A stretch of 7,251 bases of DNA from Deltaproteobacteria bacterium. GTDB taxonomy: Bacteria > Desulfobacterota > DSM-4660 > Desulfatiglandales > HGW-15. Below the pieces are notes generated by a model. It was not told where the DNA came from. It made no database searches and worked only from the letters and a program-made list of their open reading frames with translations. The translations under genes were made by a program, and so were the position numbers. Numbering within the stretch: position 1 is the stretch's first letter; each line of letters begins with the position of its first letter. The stretch covers positions 1 to 7,251 of the forward strand of contig JAFDIX010000138.1 in assembly GCA_019307805.1 (NCBI GenBank), read 5' to 3'. Positions 1-5,396 of the stretch are shown here, in pieces.

Positions 1-206
1 GTAATGTCCTTACCTTTAAAGAGAATACTCCCTTCATCCGGTTTGAAAACCCCTGTGAGCAGATTGAACACGGTTGTCTTCCCCGCGCCGTTGGGTCCTA
101 TGACACCCAGGATCTCTCCTTCCCTCACCTCAAAGGAAAGATCATCCACGGCTCGCAAGCGGCCAAATTCCTTGGTCAGATGATTGACCTTCAGGATATC
201 CGTCAT
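1..206 (-). CDS. ABC transporter ATP-binding protein, LivG/LivF type (N-terminal part, runs off the window)
   Basis: This is the nucleotide-binding subunit of an ABC importer on the cytoplasmic side of the membrane; it hydrolyses ATP to drive uptake. Only residues 1-68 are visible. They start MTDILKVNHLTKEFG and carry a perfect Walker A motif, GPNGAGKTT (residues 37-45), followed by FNLLTGVFKPDEGSILF, typical of LivG-like ATPases of branched-chain amino acid/amide (HAAT family) importers. LivG and LivF cannot be told apart with certainty here. The ATG at 204-206 is preceded by in-frame TGA and TAA two codons upstream and by a GGAG Shine-Dalgarno about 9 bases away, so the start is firm. The Q-loop, signature motif and Walker B lie outside the window. 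A promoter with an operator-like palindrome and a leader with three hairpins lie upstream. The substrate is unknown; Liv-type systems carry amino acids, amides, urea or aromatic acids. Confidence 0.9.
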   Translation of the reverse strand, partial: MTDILKVNHLTKEFGRLRAVDDLSFEVREGEILGVIGPNGAGKTTVFNLLTGVFKPDEGSILFKGKDI

Positions 207-237
207 CCGTTATCACTCCAGGTGCCCAGTAAAGAAT

Positions 238-256
238 CCGGGCCCAGAGGACCCGG
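238..256 (-). other. Leader hairpin 1 of the ABC transporter gene (8-bp stem, UCU loop)
   Basis: Read on the minus strand, CCGGGTCC-TCT-GGGCCCGG folds into an 8-bp stem with one G-U pair and a three-base UCU loop. It ends 31 bases before the ATG at 206, after which only the Shine-Dalgarno region follows. The trailing ATTCTTT is a weak U-tract, so an attenuator or a protein-bound RNA structure is possible, but a strong intrinsic terminator is not evident. It closely resembles the hairpin at 265-279. Confidence 0.5.
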
Positions 257-264
257 CTTTGGTT

Positions 265-279
265 ATCCCCAGAGGGGAT
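265..279 (-). other. Leader hairpin 2 of the ABC transporter gene (6-bp stem, UCU loop)
   Basis: On the minus strand ATCCCC-TCT-GGGGAT is a perfect 6-bp stem with the same UCU loop as hairpin 1, so both share the core CCTCTGG. Only 8 bases separate the two hairpins. On the plus strand it is followed by TTTGCTTT, but no plus-strand gene needs a terminator here. Confidence 0.5.
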
Positions 280-344
280 TTGCTTTGTTGGAAGTTCATT
301 AATTTTTAGACACAAAACTCCAAGGCAGAGCCATCTATCTCTGA

Positions 345-363
345 CCTGCCCCAAAGGACCAGG
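345..363 (-). other. Leader hairpin 3 (8-bp stem with one mismatch, UUU loop)
   Basis: On the minus strand CCTGGTCC-TTT-GGGGCAGG forms an 8-bp stem with one G-G mismatch and one U-G pair around a three-base loop. It has the same 8+3+8 layout as hairpin 1. It lies just after the predicted transcription start of the ABC transporter gene. On the plus strand it is followed by TTTTT (364-368), so it would look like an intrinsic terminator in that direction, perhaps blocking antisense transcription. Confidence 0.4.
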
Positions 364-388
364 TTTTTATGCCCAAATAAATCATAAA

Positions 389-417
389 TTTGTACTATGT
401 ATTTTGGATTAAGTCAA
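389..417 (-). promoter_or_regulatory. Candidate sigma-70 promoter for the ABC transporter gene
   Basis: On the minus strand a -35 box TTGACT (412-417, five of six consensus) is followed after exactly 17 bases by TACAAA (389-394, four of six). The predicted start near 382 gives a leader of about 175 bases holding three hairpins. The -35 box overlaps the last two bases of the palindrome at 416-434, a position where a bound regulator would touch RNA polymerase. Confidence 0.5.
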
Positions 418-434
418 TCTCATATCGTGAGATT
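416..434. promoter_or_regulatory. Operator-like palindrome, 7-bp arms, 5-bp centre
   Basis: AATCTCA-TATCG-TGAGATT is a perfect inverted repeat with 7-bp arms. The same half-sites TCTCA/TGAGA with a 5-bp centre recur at 5545-5559 over the start codon of a fossil IclR-family gene. The block 418-460 matches 5545-5587 at 37 of 43 positions, so this is probably a duplicated piece of that regulator's promoter region. On the minus strand it includes the former start (ATG AGA, then TTG ACT TAA) and a former -10 box, TACAAT (439-444). Binding by an IclR-type protein is inferred from context. Confidence 0.5.
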
Positions 435-460
435 GGGTATTGTAGTATGATTTATTTTTC

Positions 461-494
461 GTAACTACTCAGGTTGTCAGGTTCACGGTTGGTT
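461..494 (+). repeat. Dispersed hairpin repeat, copy A (left half only)
   Basis: These 34 bases match the left ends of the longer copies at 3007 and 5663: GTAACTACTCAGGTTG, then TCAGGTTCACGGTTGGTT. Copies A and B are identical over their first 33 bases. The match stops at 494, so the loop and right arm are missing. It lies 50 bases beyond the transketolase stop codon, in the same orientation relative to the gene as the other copies. The preceding TTATTTTT is also shared with copy B. Confidence 0.75.
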
Positions 495-500
495 AAGGCC

Positions 501-528
501 TTTTCAGGTGATTCCGCAGGCCTGAAAA
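501..528 (-). terminator. Weak hairpin downstream of the transketolase gene
   Basis: TTTTCAGG (501-508) and CCTGAAAA (521-528) form an 8-bp stem with a 12-base loop, starting 16 bases after the transketolase stop codon. There is no U-tract on the minus strand, so it is at best a weak or Rho-assisted terminator or a 3'-end stabiliser. Part of this flank (about 506-527) is conserved next to the fossil transketolase at 5172-5193 (19 of 22 positions). Confidence 0.3.
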
Positions 529-544
529 CCGTTTTCAAAGTGAC

Positions 545-2569
545 CTACTTTGGCGTAAGCCCCAATTTTTCGATGATGCGATTGGCGGACAGCCCGTATT
601 TTTCATAGAGATCGTCCCGGCTTCCCGATTCGGCATAGCCGGACAGGGCGATAAAATCGAATTTTACATTGAGACCCTTCGCAGCAATAACGGAAAGCAC
701 CTCATCCTTCAGCCCGCCGTTTTCAAAATGATCCTGAACCGTGCAGAGGCGCCCCGTCTCATTGGCGGCCGCTTCAATGATCTCTGCATCCACCGGGCGG
801 ATGGTCGGCATATCAATGACCCGCACGCTCTCCTTGACGTTATTGGCAACACCCAGGGCCTCCTCCAGAATGGGGCCGGCGCAAATAAGGGTGATATCCG
901 TTCCCTCCTTAACCTTGTAACCCTTACCGATCTCGAATCCATTGACCGGGGAAATGCCGTAGGGGCTGTTATCACTGTAGAAGAGGGGGGTAGGGTTCCT
1001 GCACACGCGAAAATAGAGCGGACCTTCATGCAGGAGCGCCATTTCAAAGAGCGAATCCGCCTGTATCGCATCAGAAGGTTCAATGATCGTAAGATGGGGG
1101 AGCACCCGCATGCACCCCACATCCTCTATGGCCTGGTGACTGACCCCATACTCTCCCAGGGCGGCGCCTGTATGACTTCCTATGATTTTCACGTTCAATC
1201 TGGGATAGGAGATGTCCTGGCGGACCATTTCCCAGGCACGGCCTGTTGAAAAGATTCCAAAGCTGTTGACCACCGGTATCTTGTCGCAGCTCGCCAACCC
1301 GGCGCCCATGGTCATCATGTTGGCCTCCTGCACGCCTACATTGAGAGAACGCCTGTTGCAGGGCTCAGGGTCGTCTTCGGGATATTTTTCAGAGAACGCC
1401 GTCACCCCGCAGGCGATGGCCAGGTCGGCGTTGAGCACAAAGATCTTTTCATATCCTCCCAGCCTCATCAGGGCATTGGCATATCCAATGCGCGTGGCCG
1501 TGGGTTCCGTGTAGGTGCGCGCAGGGTTCTTCCGAATCATCTCCATGAGGTCCTGCCGTTTTTCGGCCGGCAGGCCTTTTACCAGAGGTGTGACGTTGAA
1601 TTCCGGAACTTTTGTGTTCCGCATCTTTTCCTCAAGTTTGGAGATTTTGCCATCAAAGTCCGCTTCCGCCTTCTCATATTCCTCCAGCTTCAAGGGAACC
1701 GCGTGAAAGCTGCAGACATTCTCACAATCCACAACGCCCTTCCCCTTGATGGTGTTGGCCACAATCATCAAGGGCTTTTCATTTGCGTCTCTTGTCTTTT
1801 TGAAATAATCGATTGCATCGATAATGGCATAGAAGTCATGGCCGCTGATGACCCTGACGTCCCAGTTAAATGCCTTGAATTTTTCATCGAGCGGGTCCAG
1901 TGGATTGATGTTGTCGGTGCACCCGTCTACCTGAAGTCGGTTGTAGTCGATGAAGCCGCAGACATTGTTTAACTTCTTGTTGGGAATAGTGAGGCAGGCC
2001 TCCCAGGTCATACCTTCCTGAAGATCCCCGTCCCCCATTATGACAAATACGTTGTAGTCATGGCCGTAGACCTTGGCGTTGAGCGCCATGCCGGCCGCGG
2101 CTGAAAGACCATGTCCCAGGGACCCGGTGCTGAAGTCCACCCCCTTGGTGCCGTGTTCCACCTGTTGGCCATTTTCCGTGAAGACCCGGTACATGGCGGG
2201 GTGTCCTTCAAGGGAGGAGTCGATTTTGCGATAGATCTTGAGCAGGTCCTTGCTGAAGAAACCGGCTTCGGCCAGTGTGGCGTAAAGGGCCGGGGCGGCA
2301 TGGCCCTTGCTCAATACCAAGCGGTCCCTTTGGGGCCAGAGAGGGTCCTGGGGATCGTATCGCATGATATTCTCCCAGAGCCCCGAGTCCGCATTATGGG
2401 TTCTTCCGAAATAGAGGACAGCCAGAATATCTGTAACGGAAAGAGAACCGCCTGGATGGCCCACCTTGGACTTGGTGATGTTTTCGATGGCATTCCTGCG
2501 AATCCTGGTGGCGATCAATTCCAGCCTGTCCACTTCGCTGATCCGGTCCAAATATTTTCTCTGAGACAT
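545..2569 (-). CDS. Transketolase (full-length, thiamine diphosphate-dependent)
   Basis: The predicted enzyme moves two-carbon ketol units between sugar phosphates in the cytoplasm, using thiamine diphosphate. It has 674 residues, close to the usual single-chain length of about 660. The N-terminal domain shows GHPGGSLS (H38), SKGHAAPALY (H90), STGSLGHGLS (H153) and the cofactor motif GDGDLQEGMTWEA (D180) followed by N210. The pyrimidine-binding domain has the catalytic glutamate in VQEANMM (E415) and SHTGAALGEYGVSHQAIED (466-483). A C-terminal domain follows from about 555. SLGHG and CSFHAVPL resemble the split-subunit transketolases, so it may be a fused form with a linker near 300-350; that is inference. 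The ATG at 2567-2569 follows a strong G-rich Shine-Dalgarno (AGAGGGGGGGAG, 5 bases away). It has its own promoter about 130 bases upstream. Donor and acceptor sugars cannot be told; a catabolic or formaldehyde-type variant is possible but unsupported. Related fragments lie at 5194-5396. Confidence 0.92.
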   Translation of the reverse strand: MSQRKYLDRISEVDRLELIATRIRRNAIENITKSKVGHPGGSLSVTDILAVLYFGRTHNADSGLWENIMRYDPQDPLWPQRDRLVLSKGHAAPALYATLAEAGFFSKDLLKIYRKIDSSLEGHPAMYRVFTENGQQVEHGTKGVDFSTGSLGHGLSAAAGMALNAKVYGHDYNVFVIMGDGDLQEGMTWEACLTIPNKKLNNVCGFIDYNRLQVDGCTDNINPLDPLDEKFKAFNWDVRVISGHDFYAIIDAIDYFKKTRDANEKPLMIVANTIKGKGVVDCENVCSFHAVPLKLEEYEKAEADFDGKISKLEEKMRNTKVPEFNVTPLVKGLPAEKRQDLMEMIRKNPARTYTEPTATRIGYANALMRLGGYEKIFVLNADLAIACGVTAFSEKYPEDDPEPCNRRSLNVGVQEANMMTMGAGLASCDKIPVVNSFGIFSTGRAWEMVRQDISYPRLNVKIIGSHTGAALGEYGVSHQAIEDVGCMRVLPHLTIIEPSDAIQADSLFEMALLHEGPLYFRVCRNPTPLFYSDNSPYGISPVNGFEIGKGYKVKEGTDITLICAGPILEEALGVANNVKESVRVIDMPTIRPVDAEIIEAAANETGRLCTVQDHFENGGLKDEVLSVIAAKGLNVKFDFIALSGYAESGSRDDLYEKYGLSANRIIEKLGLTPK

Positions 2570-2593
2570 GGGCTCCCCCCCTCTTATAGGTGT

Positions 2594-2668
2594 TCATTCA
2601 CAATGCACCTCTTTCGAATGTTTTTCCCAATATCCTGGTGGTTCTGATCCATATCTCACGAACTTCAT
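2594..2668 (-). CDS. Possible 24-residue upstream ORF in the transketolase leader
   Basis: Between the predicted promoter and the transketolase gene lies a short ORF encoding 24 residues, beginning MKFVRYGSEPPGYWEK. It starts about 25 bases after the predicted transcription start and ends about 25 bases before the transketolase start. There is no clear Shine-Dalgarno. The opening MKFVRYG resembles the start of fumarylacetoacetate hydrolase-family proteins, so it could be a gene remnant, a leader peptide or chance. Confidence 0.2.
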   Translation of the reverse strand: MKFVRYGSEPPGYWEKHSKEVHCE

Positions 2669-2675
2669 AATTTTT

Positions 2676-2704
2676 AGTATTATTAAAATATTCAGTATTA
2701 TTTA
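2676..2704 (-). repeat. Direct AT-rich repeats at and after the transketolase -10 box
   Basis: On the minus strand AATAATACT occurs twice (2694-2702 and 2676-2684), exactly 18 bases apart, covering the -10 region and early transcribed region. Close variants lie at 2935-2951 (AACAATACTTAATATT), 5556-5571 (TATAATACTTAATCTC) and 429-444 (TACAATACCCAATCTC). Each sits in a promoter-like or former promoter region. It may be a regulator site or simply a shared promoter ancestor. Confidence 0.35.
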
Positions 2705-2727
2705 ACAAAATGAAATGCTCCTGTCAA
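2699..2727 (-). promoter_or_regulatory. Sigma-70-type promoter of the transketolase gene
   Basis: A perfect -35 box TTGACA (2722-2727) is separated by 17 bases from TAAATA (2699-2704; five of six consensus positions). The predicted start is near 2692, giving a leader of about 120 bases. This is the strongest promoter match in the window and suggests the transketolase is transcribed apart from the genes upstream of it. Confidence 0.65.
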
Positions 2728-2969
2728 GAGAAAAATCAGCCCATTTTAAAAATATGTCCACGAACAGTATTTTTTTGACAAACTGTACGTATGTTACTAG
2801 AAAAGCACTGAAAACAGGAACAGGCCTGGAATTAACGGGGTATCAAAGGCCTGCTCTGAGCCGTTTCGATTAAAAATTTTTAAGGTTCTGTCAGGCTGCG
2901 GTTTGGAACCATCACAAACCCTGTGCATTGAAAAAATATTAAGTATTGTTAAAATTACAATCCATTACA
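2728..2969. other. Gene-free AT-rich stretch
   Basis: I see no credible coding region on either strand. It holds an inverted repeat CAGGCCT/AGGCCTG (2821-2827 and 2847-2853, 19-base loop) and a 14-bp palindrome TTAAAAATTTTTAA (2870-2883). It also holds one copy of the AATACTTAAT motif (2935-2951). Given the IclR remnant just beside it, it is probably decayed DNA from a lost regulator gene, but no further protein similarity can be read. Confidence 0.5.
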
Positions 2970-3005
2970 CAGGAGGGTTCAGGCCTTTTTAATGGAGTTA
3001 TTTTT
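2970..3005 (-). pseudogene. Short remnant of an IclR-family regulator gene start
   Basis: On the minus strand AAAATAACTCCATTAAAAAG followed by GCCTGAACCCTCC aligns with AAAATCAACTCCATTGATAA followed by GGCCCTCAACATCC of the fossil regulator at 5397-5550. In the core of 24 positions 21 match, with one gap. In the fossil this stretch encodes KINSIDKALNIL, the start of an IclR helix-turn-helix domain. The remnant lies upstream of the intact transketolase, matching the regulator-then-transketolase order at 5194-5550. It is cut at its 5' side by repeat copy B. The match is short, so confidence is moderate. Confidence 0.4.
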
Positions 3006-3006
3006 T

Positions 3007-3121
3007 GTAACTACTCAGGTTGTCAGGTTCACGGTTGGTCGCCTTATCTTCATACTGGTCTATGTTCATCCTTTTTTAACCGTGAACCGTGAACCATGAA
3101 CCTTTGAACCTGAGTAATTAC
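3007..3121 (+). repeat. Dispersed hairpin repeat, copy B (complete, about 115 bp)
   Basis: The element is bounded by 15-bp terminal inverted repeats with one mismatch: GTAACTACTCAGGTT at the left and AACCTGAGTAATTAC at the right. Inside, AGGTTCACGGTT on the left pairs with tandem AACCGTGAACCGTGAACC on the right, so most of the unit folds back on itself around a loop of roughly 40 bases. The loop is nearly identical to that of copy C. It carries no transposase and looks like a MITE or REP-type element. It lies between the UroD-family gene stop and the IclR remnant. Confidence 0.8.
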
Positions 3122-3138
3122 CCAGGTTCAAAGGTTCA
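3097..3138 (-). terminator. 42-bp palindrome overlapping the UroD-family stop codon
   Basis: Arms TGAACCTTTGAACCTG (3097-3112) and CAGGTTCAAAGGTTCA (3123-3138) are perfect complements of 16 bases. They flank GTAATTAC (3114-3121), itself a palindrome. The minus-strand stop codon TGA (3136-3138) is the last triplet of the arm. The hairpin would form immediately at the end of the coding region; with no U-tract directly after it, RNA stabilisation or Rho-dependent termination is as likely as intrinsic termination. Confidence 0.5.
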
Positions 3139-4473
3139 TCTGTAAACGCCGTATTCCTTGGTAAAATCGATCATGGCATGCAGGGTATCCGGTTTTCCCT
3201 GATCTAAGGATGTTCCACTGCTCATAATATAACCGCCGCCTTTGCCTGCCGTATCGACCAGGTCCTTGCAGCAATCTTTGACCTGATCGGGTGTTCCGGT
3301 CAGGATCAAGCTGGCCGGTACATTACCGGCGATACAGGTCGTATCACCAAGGAGCTCTTTTGCTTGAACCATATCGGTCCTGTCGAACAGCCAGATGCAG
3401 TGGCCTCTGGGGAGTTCTTTTAAATACTCAAGGCGGGAATTATAACCGCCCTCTGCAAACAACAGGGGTACACAACCCTCTTCGATCAGGCCTAAGATGA
3501 CTGCTTTTAATCCCGGCCAGTAGAACGTCTTGAACTGCTCATCAGACATAAACCCGTCAGCCCCTTTATGCAAAGGCAAAAAAGCGATAGGATTCCCGGA
3601 AAATTTTACCCCGGCCAATCCCTGCTTTATTGCCAGGGGAATAATTCTCTCAATGGCCTTTAAAACCGTATCCGGTCGCCTGAACATATCACTCATCATA
3701 TTACGTGTACCCCTCAGGGTATCAGCCAGGATATCGTAAGGCGCCTTTGATATGCCACCGGCACCGTTCACAAACCCCTTTGCCTGGGCCCCTGCTTCAA
3801 ATTGACCAATGCTCCCTGCCCACTCGAAGGCCAGACGCCCTGCTTCCTGTAATGCCTTTAGAGCCTTTTGGACTTCCGGCACACCAAAACCGATCAGGTG
3901 TCCGCAGATTAAGGGCATCTCCCATATATCCGTAAAAGGCGGAAGGGTTTTGAGCGGCTCCAGTGCCCCGAAGATACGGGGCAAATAGCTCCTAAACCAG
4001 AAGTCGGAAGGGTCATCGATTAAGGCCTGGTACTCATCCGCCAGCATATATTCATCTTCAATGCACTGGTAACCGGAACTGTCGGCAACCCCGTGGCCGG
4101 GCCAGTTGTATTGTTTAAAATCAAGGACCTCGAAACATTTGCCTGTGCCGACCAGCCCGGGGCTCACATAATAATCGGGTCTATAATCTTCAAGATATTT
4201 ATTCCAGACGGAGACCAGCTTTTCAGTGTCATACATCACCTCACCTGGTGATACATCATATAAGTCTGCCGGCATAAAGGTGAAAAAGGGGAATACGGGC
4301 ACCCTGTCGGGAGTCTTCTTTAACTGAACAGCATCCTTGCATCTTGTGACTCTCGCTTTGTAAGCGGCTTCTGCTTCCGGGCTTTCGAATTCAATGCCTG
4401 ACGGGGAAAGCCAGGTGTTAAATCTGGCCTCCTGGCGTTCTTCCGCTGACATCTCTTCCCATTTTTTTCCCAT
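3136..4473 (-). CDS. Uroporphyrinogen decarboxylase-family (MtaA/CmuA-like) methyltransferase
   Basis: The likely role is cytoplasmic methyl transfer to or from the corrinoid protein encoded just upstream, not haem synthesis. The product has 445 residues and a UroD-type TIM barrel. C-terminal landmarks are GNVPASLILTGTPDQVKD (383-400) and GKGGGYIMSSG (410-420), typical of the MtaA/CmuA branch; LHKGADGFMS (301-310) is another block. The His-x-Cys zinc motif of classic MtaA is not seen where expected: FAEGGYNSR (339-347) stands there. C380 is present, so metal binding, if any, uses different ligands. An ATG at 4497 is possible, but the ATG at 4473 has a perfect GGAGG 8 bases upstream and begins MGKKWEEMSAEE. 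This start lies 4 bases after the corrinoid gene's stop, so the two are translationally coupled. The methyl donor is unknown; methoxylated aromatics, methylamines or betaine-like compounds are candidates. A palindrome covers its stop codon. Confidence 0.85.
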   Translation of the reverse strand: MGKKWEEMSAEERQEARFNTWLSPSGIEFESPEAEAAYKARVTRCKDAVQLKKTPDRVPVFPFFTFMPADLYDVSPGEVMYDTEKLVSVWNKYLEDYRPDYYVSPGLVGTGKCFEVLDFKQYNWPGHGVADSSGYQCIEDEYMLADEYQALIDDPSDFWFRSYLPRIFGALEPLKTLPPFTDIWEMPLICGHLIGFGVPEVQKALKALQEAGRLAFEWAGSIGQFEAGAQAKGFVNGAGGISKAPYDILADTLRGTRNMMSDMFRRPDTVLKAIERIIPLAIKQGLAGVKFSGNPIAFLPLHKGADGFMSDEQFKTFYWPGLKAVILGLIEEGCVPLLFAEGGYNSRLEYLKELPRGHCIWLFDRTDMVQAKELLGDTTCIAGNVPASLILTGTPDQVKDCCKDLVDTAGKGGGYIMSSGTSLDQGKPDTLHAMIDFTKEYGVYR

Positions 4474-4477
4474 CTCA

Positions 4478-5113
4478 TTATCCTCCAATCCATTCATTGG
4501 TTAATTGCACCGCCTCCATGGCATCCAGGCCATAGGCATCAGCGCCGGTGTAGTTCATGATCTGCTCGTCAATCTGCCCCCCCCCTATCATGATTTTCAC
4601 CTGGTCCCTCAGCTCGGCCTCTTCTATTGCCCCGATCGTTTCCTTCATTGAATCAAAGGCCAAAGTCAAAAAACCGCTAAGTCCGACGACTCTGCTTCCG
4701 GTCTCTTTTATGGCCTCTACAAACTTTTCCTTGGGAACATCGATCCCCAGGTCAAGAACCTCATAGCCGCTCGAATCCAGCATAAAGACAACAATGTCTT
4801 TTCCAATGTCATGGATGTCCCCGTCAACAGTTCCTATAATGACTTTACCCAGGCGCTTCCGGGCATCTCCCTTCCCCGATTTAAGGTATGGTTCGACCAG
4901 TTTGGCAATACCCTTCATTATCTCACCCGAGAAGACAAGTTCCGGGATGAAATAAACGCCACTCTTGAATTTTTCGCCAACCATACCCACACCCTCCCTG
5001 GCAAAGGCCATAATCTCCATGGGGTCCACGCCCTCTTCCAGGGATTTAGCGGCTGAATCCAGCGCCTCCTGTTCCTTCAGGTCTACGACCAGTTTCACTA
5101 ATTCCTTTGACAT
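4478..5113 (-). CDS. Corrinoid (B12-binding) methyltransferase protein, MtaC/MtbC type
   Basis: This cytoplasmic protein carries a cobalamin-like cofactor that shuttles a methyl group between a substrate methyltransferase and a second methyltransferase. Its 211 residues match the usual length of about 210. Residues 1-88 form the helical cap domain (B12-binding 2 type). The Rossmann domain follows with the signature D99-x-H101-x-x-G104 in GDIHDIGKD, where H101 is the expected lower axial cobalt ligand. It continues with GLSGFLT (144-150) and the GGG turn at 177-179. The ATG at 5111-5113 has GGGAGG 9 bases upstream. It is the first gene of a pair with the UroD-family methyltransferase (4-base gap). 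No convincing promoter lies in the 80 bases upstream; the nearest good one is the fossil regulator's promoter at 5566-5613. No reductive activase (RamA type) or methyltetrahydrofolate-side partner is in the window. Confidence 0.92.
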   Translation of the reverse strand: MSKELVKLVVDLKEQEALDSAAKSLEEGVDPMEIMAFAREGVGMVGEKFKSGVYFIPELVFSGEIMKGIAKLVEPYLKSGKGDARKRLGKVIIGTVDGDIHDIGKDIVVFMLDSSGYEVLDLGIDVPKEKFVEAIKETGSRVVGLSGFLTLAFDSMKETIGAIEEAELRDQVKIMIGGGQIDEQIMNYTGADAYGLDAMEAVQLTNEWIGG

Positions 5114-5171
5114 GATTTGTGTCCTCCCTTAAAAAAGCAATGGATTTGAATTTTGCGGCAACCGCCTCCAA

Positions 5172-5396
5172 AAGGTGGTTCCGCAAACCTGAAATCAGAA
5201 GGTTCAATGAACGTAAGATGGGGGACTATCCGCATGCACCCCACATCCTCCATGGCCTGGCGACTGACCCCGTATTCCCCAAGGGCGGCGCCTGTATGAC
5301 TTCATATGATTTTCACGTTCAGCCGGGGTGTTCCTGACCAGCGGTTTGACTTTTAACTCCGGGACGTTTGTATTCCGAATCTTTTTTTGGAGTTTC
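5172..5396 (-). pseudogene. Transketolase gene fossil (two joined fragments plus downstream flank)
   Basis: Three pieces align with the intact transketolase locus. Positions 5194-5321 match 1070-1197 without gaps, with about 11 differences in 128 bases; they encode residues 458-500 (LNVKII, a stop in place of Gly, then SHTGAALGEYGVS). Positions 5336-5396 match the stretch encoding residues 311-330 at lower identity, reading KLQKKIRNTNVPELKVKPLV against KLEEKMRNTKVPEFNVTPLV. Positions 5172-5193 match the flank downstream of the intact stop codon (19 of 22). Relative to the intact gene, about 370 bp (1198-1565) and about 540 bp (528-1069, including the stop codon) are missing. The fragment carries an in-frame stop, lacks the cofactor domain and cannot encode an enzyme. 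Confidence 0.85.

Noticed and set aside
142..354. Minus-strand ORF of 70 codons running from the intergenic region into the ABC gene
   Set aside because: It overlaps the confidently framed ABC ATPase in another frame and consists of the leader hairpin region; no family resemblance.
728..1249. Plus-strand ORF of 173 codons, and other plus-strand ORFs inside the large genes
   Set aside because: They lie antisense to strongly conserved minus-strand coding sequence, have no recognisable domains and mirror the real gene's codon pattern.
2998..3069. Small ORF inside repeat copy B with an AAGG upstream (MNIDQYEDKATN...)
   Set aside because: In copy C the same ORF is stopped after five codons although the loop DNA is otherwise conserved, so the conservation is not at protein level.
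3136..4473. HemE (true uroporphyrinogen decarboxylase)
   Set aside because: The coupled corrinoid gene and the GNVPASL...GTPDQV and GGGYIMSSG blocks place it in the methyltransferase branch of the family.
4473..4497. Methyltransferase start at the upstream ATG (4497)
   Set aside because: The ATG at 4473 has an ideally spaced GGAGG, while the upstream ATG overlaps the corrinoid gene and has no Shine-Dalgarno.
5119..5337. Plus-strand ORF of 72 codons over the fossil transketolase
   Set aside because: It is antisense to sequence that aligns base for base with the intact transketolase; the opposite frame only looks open by chance.
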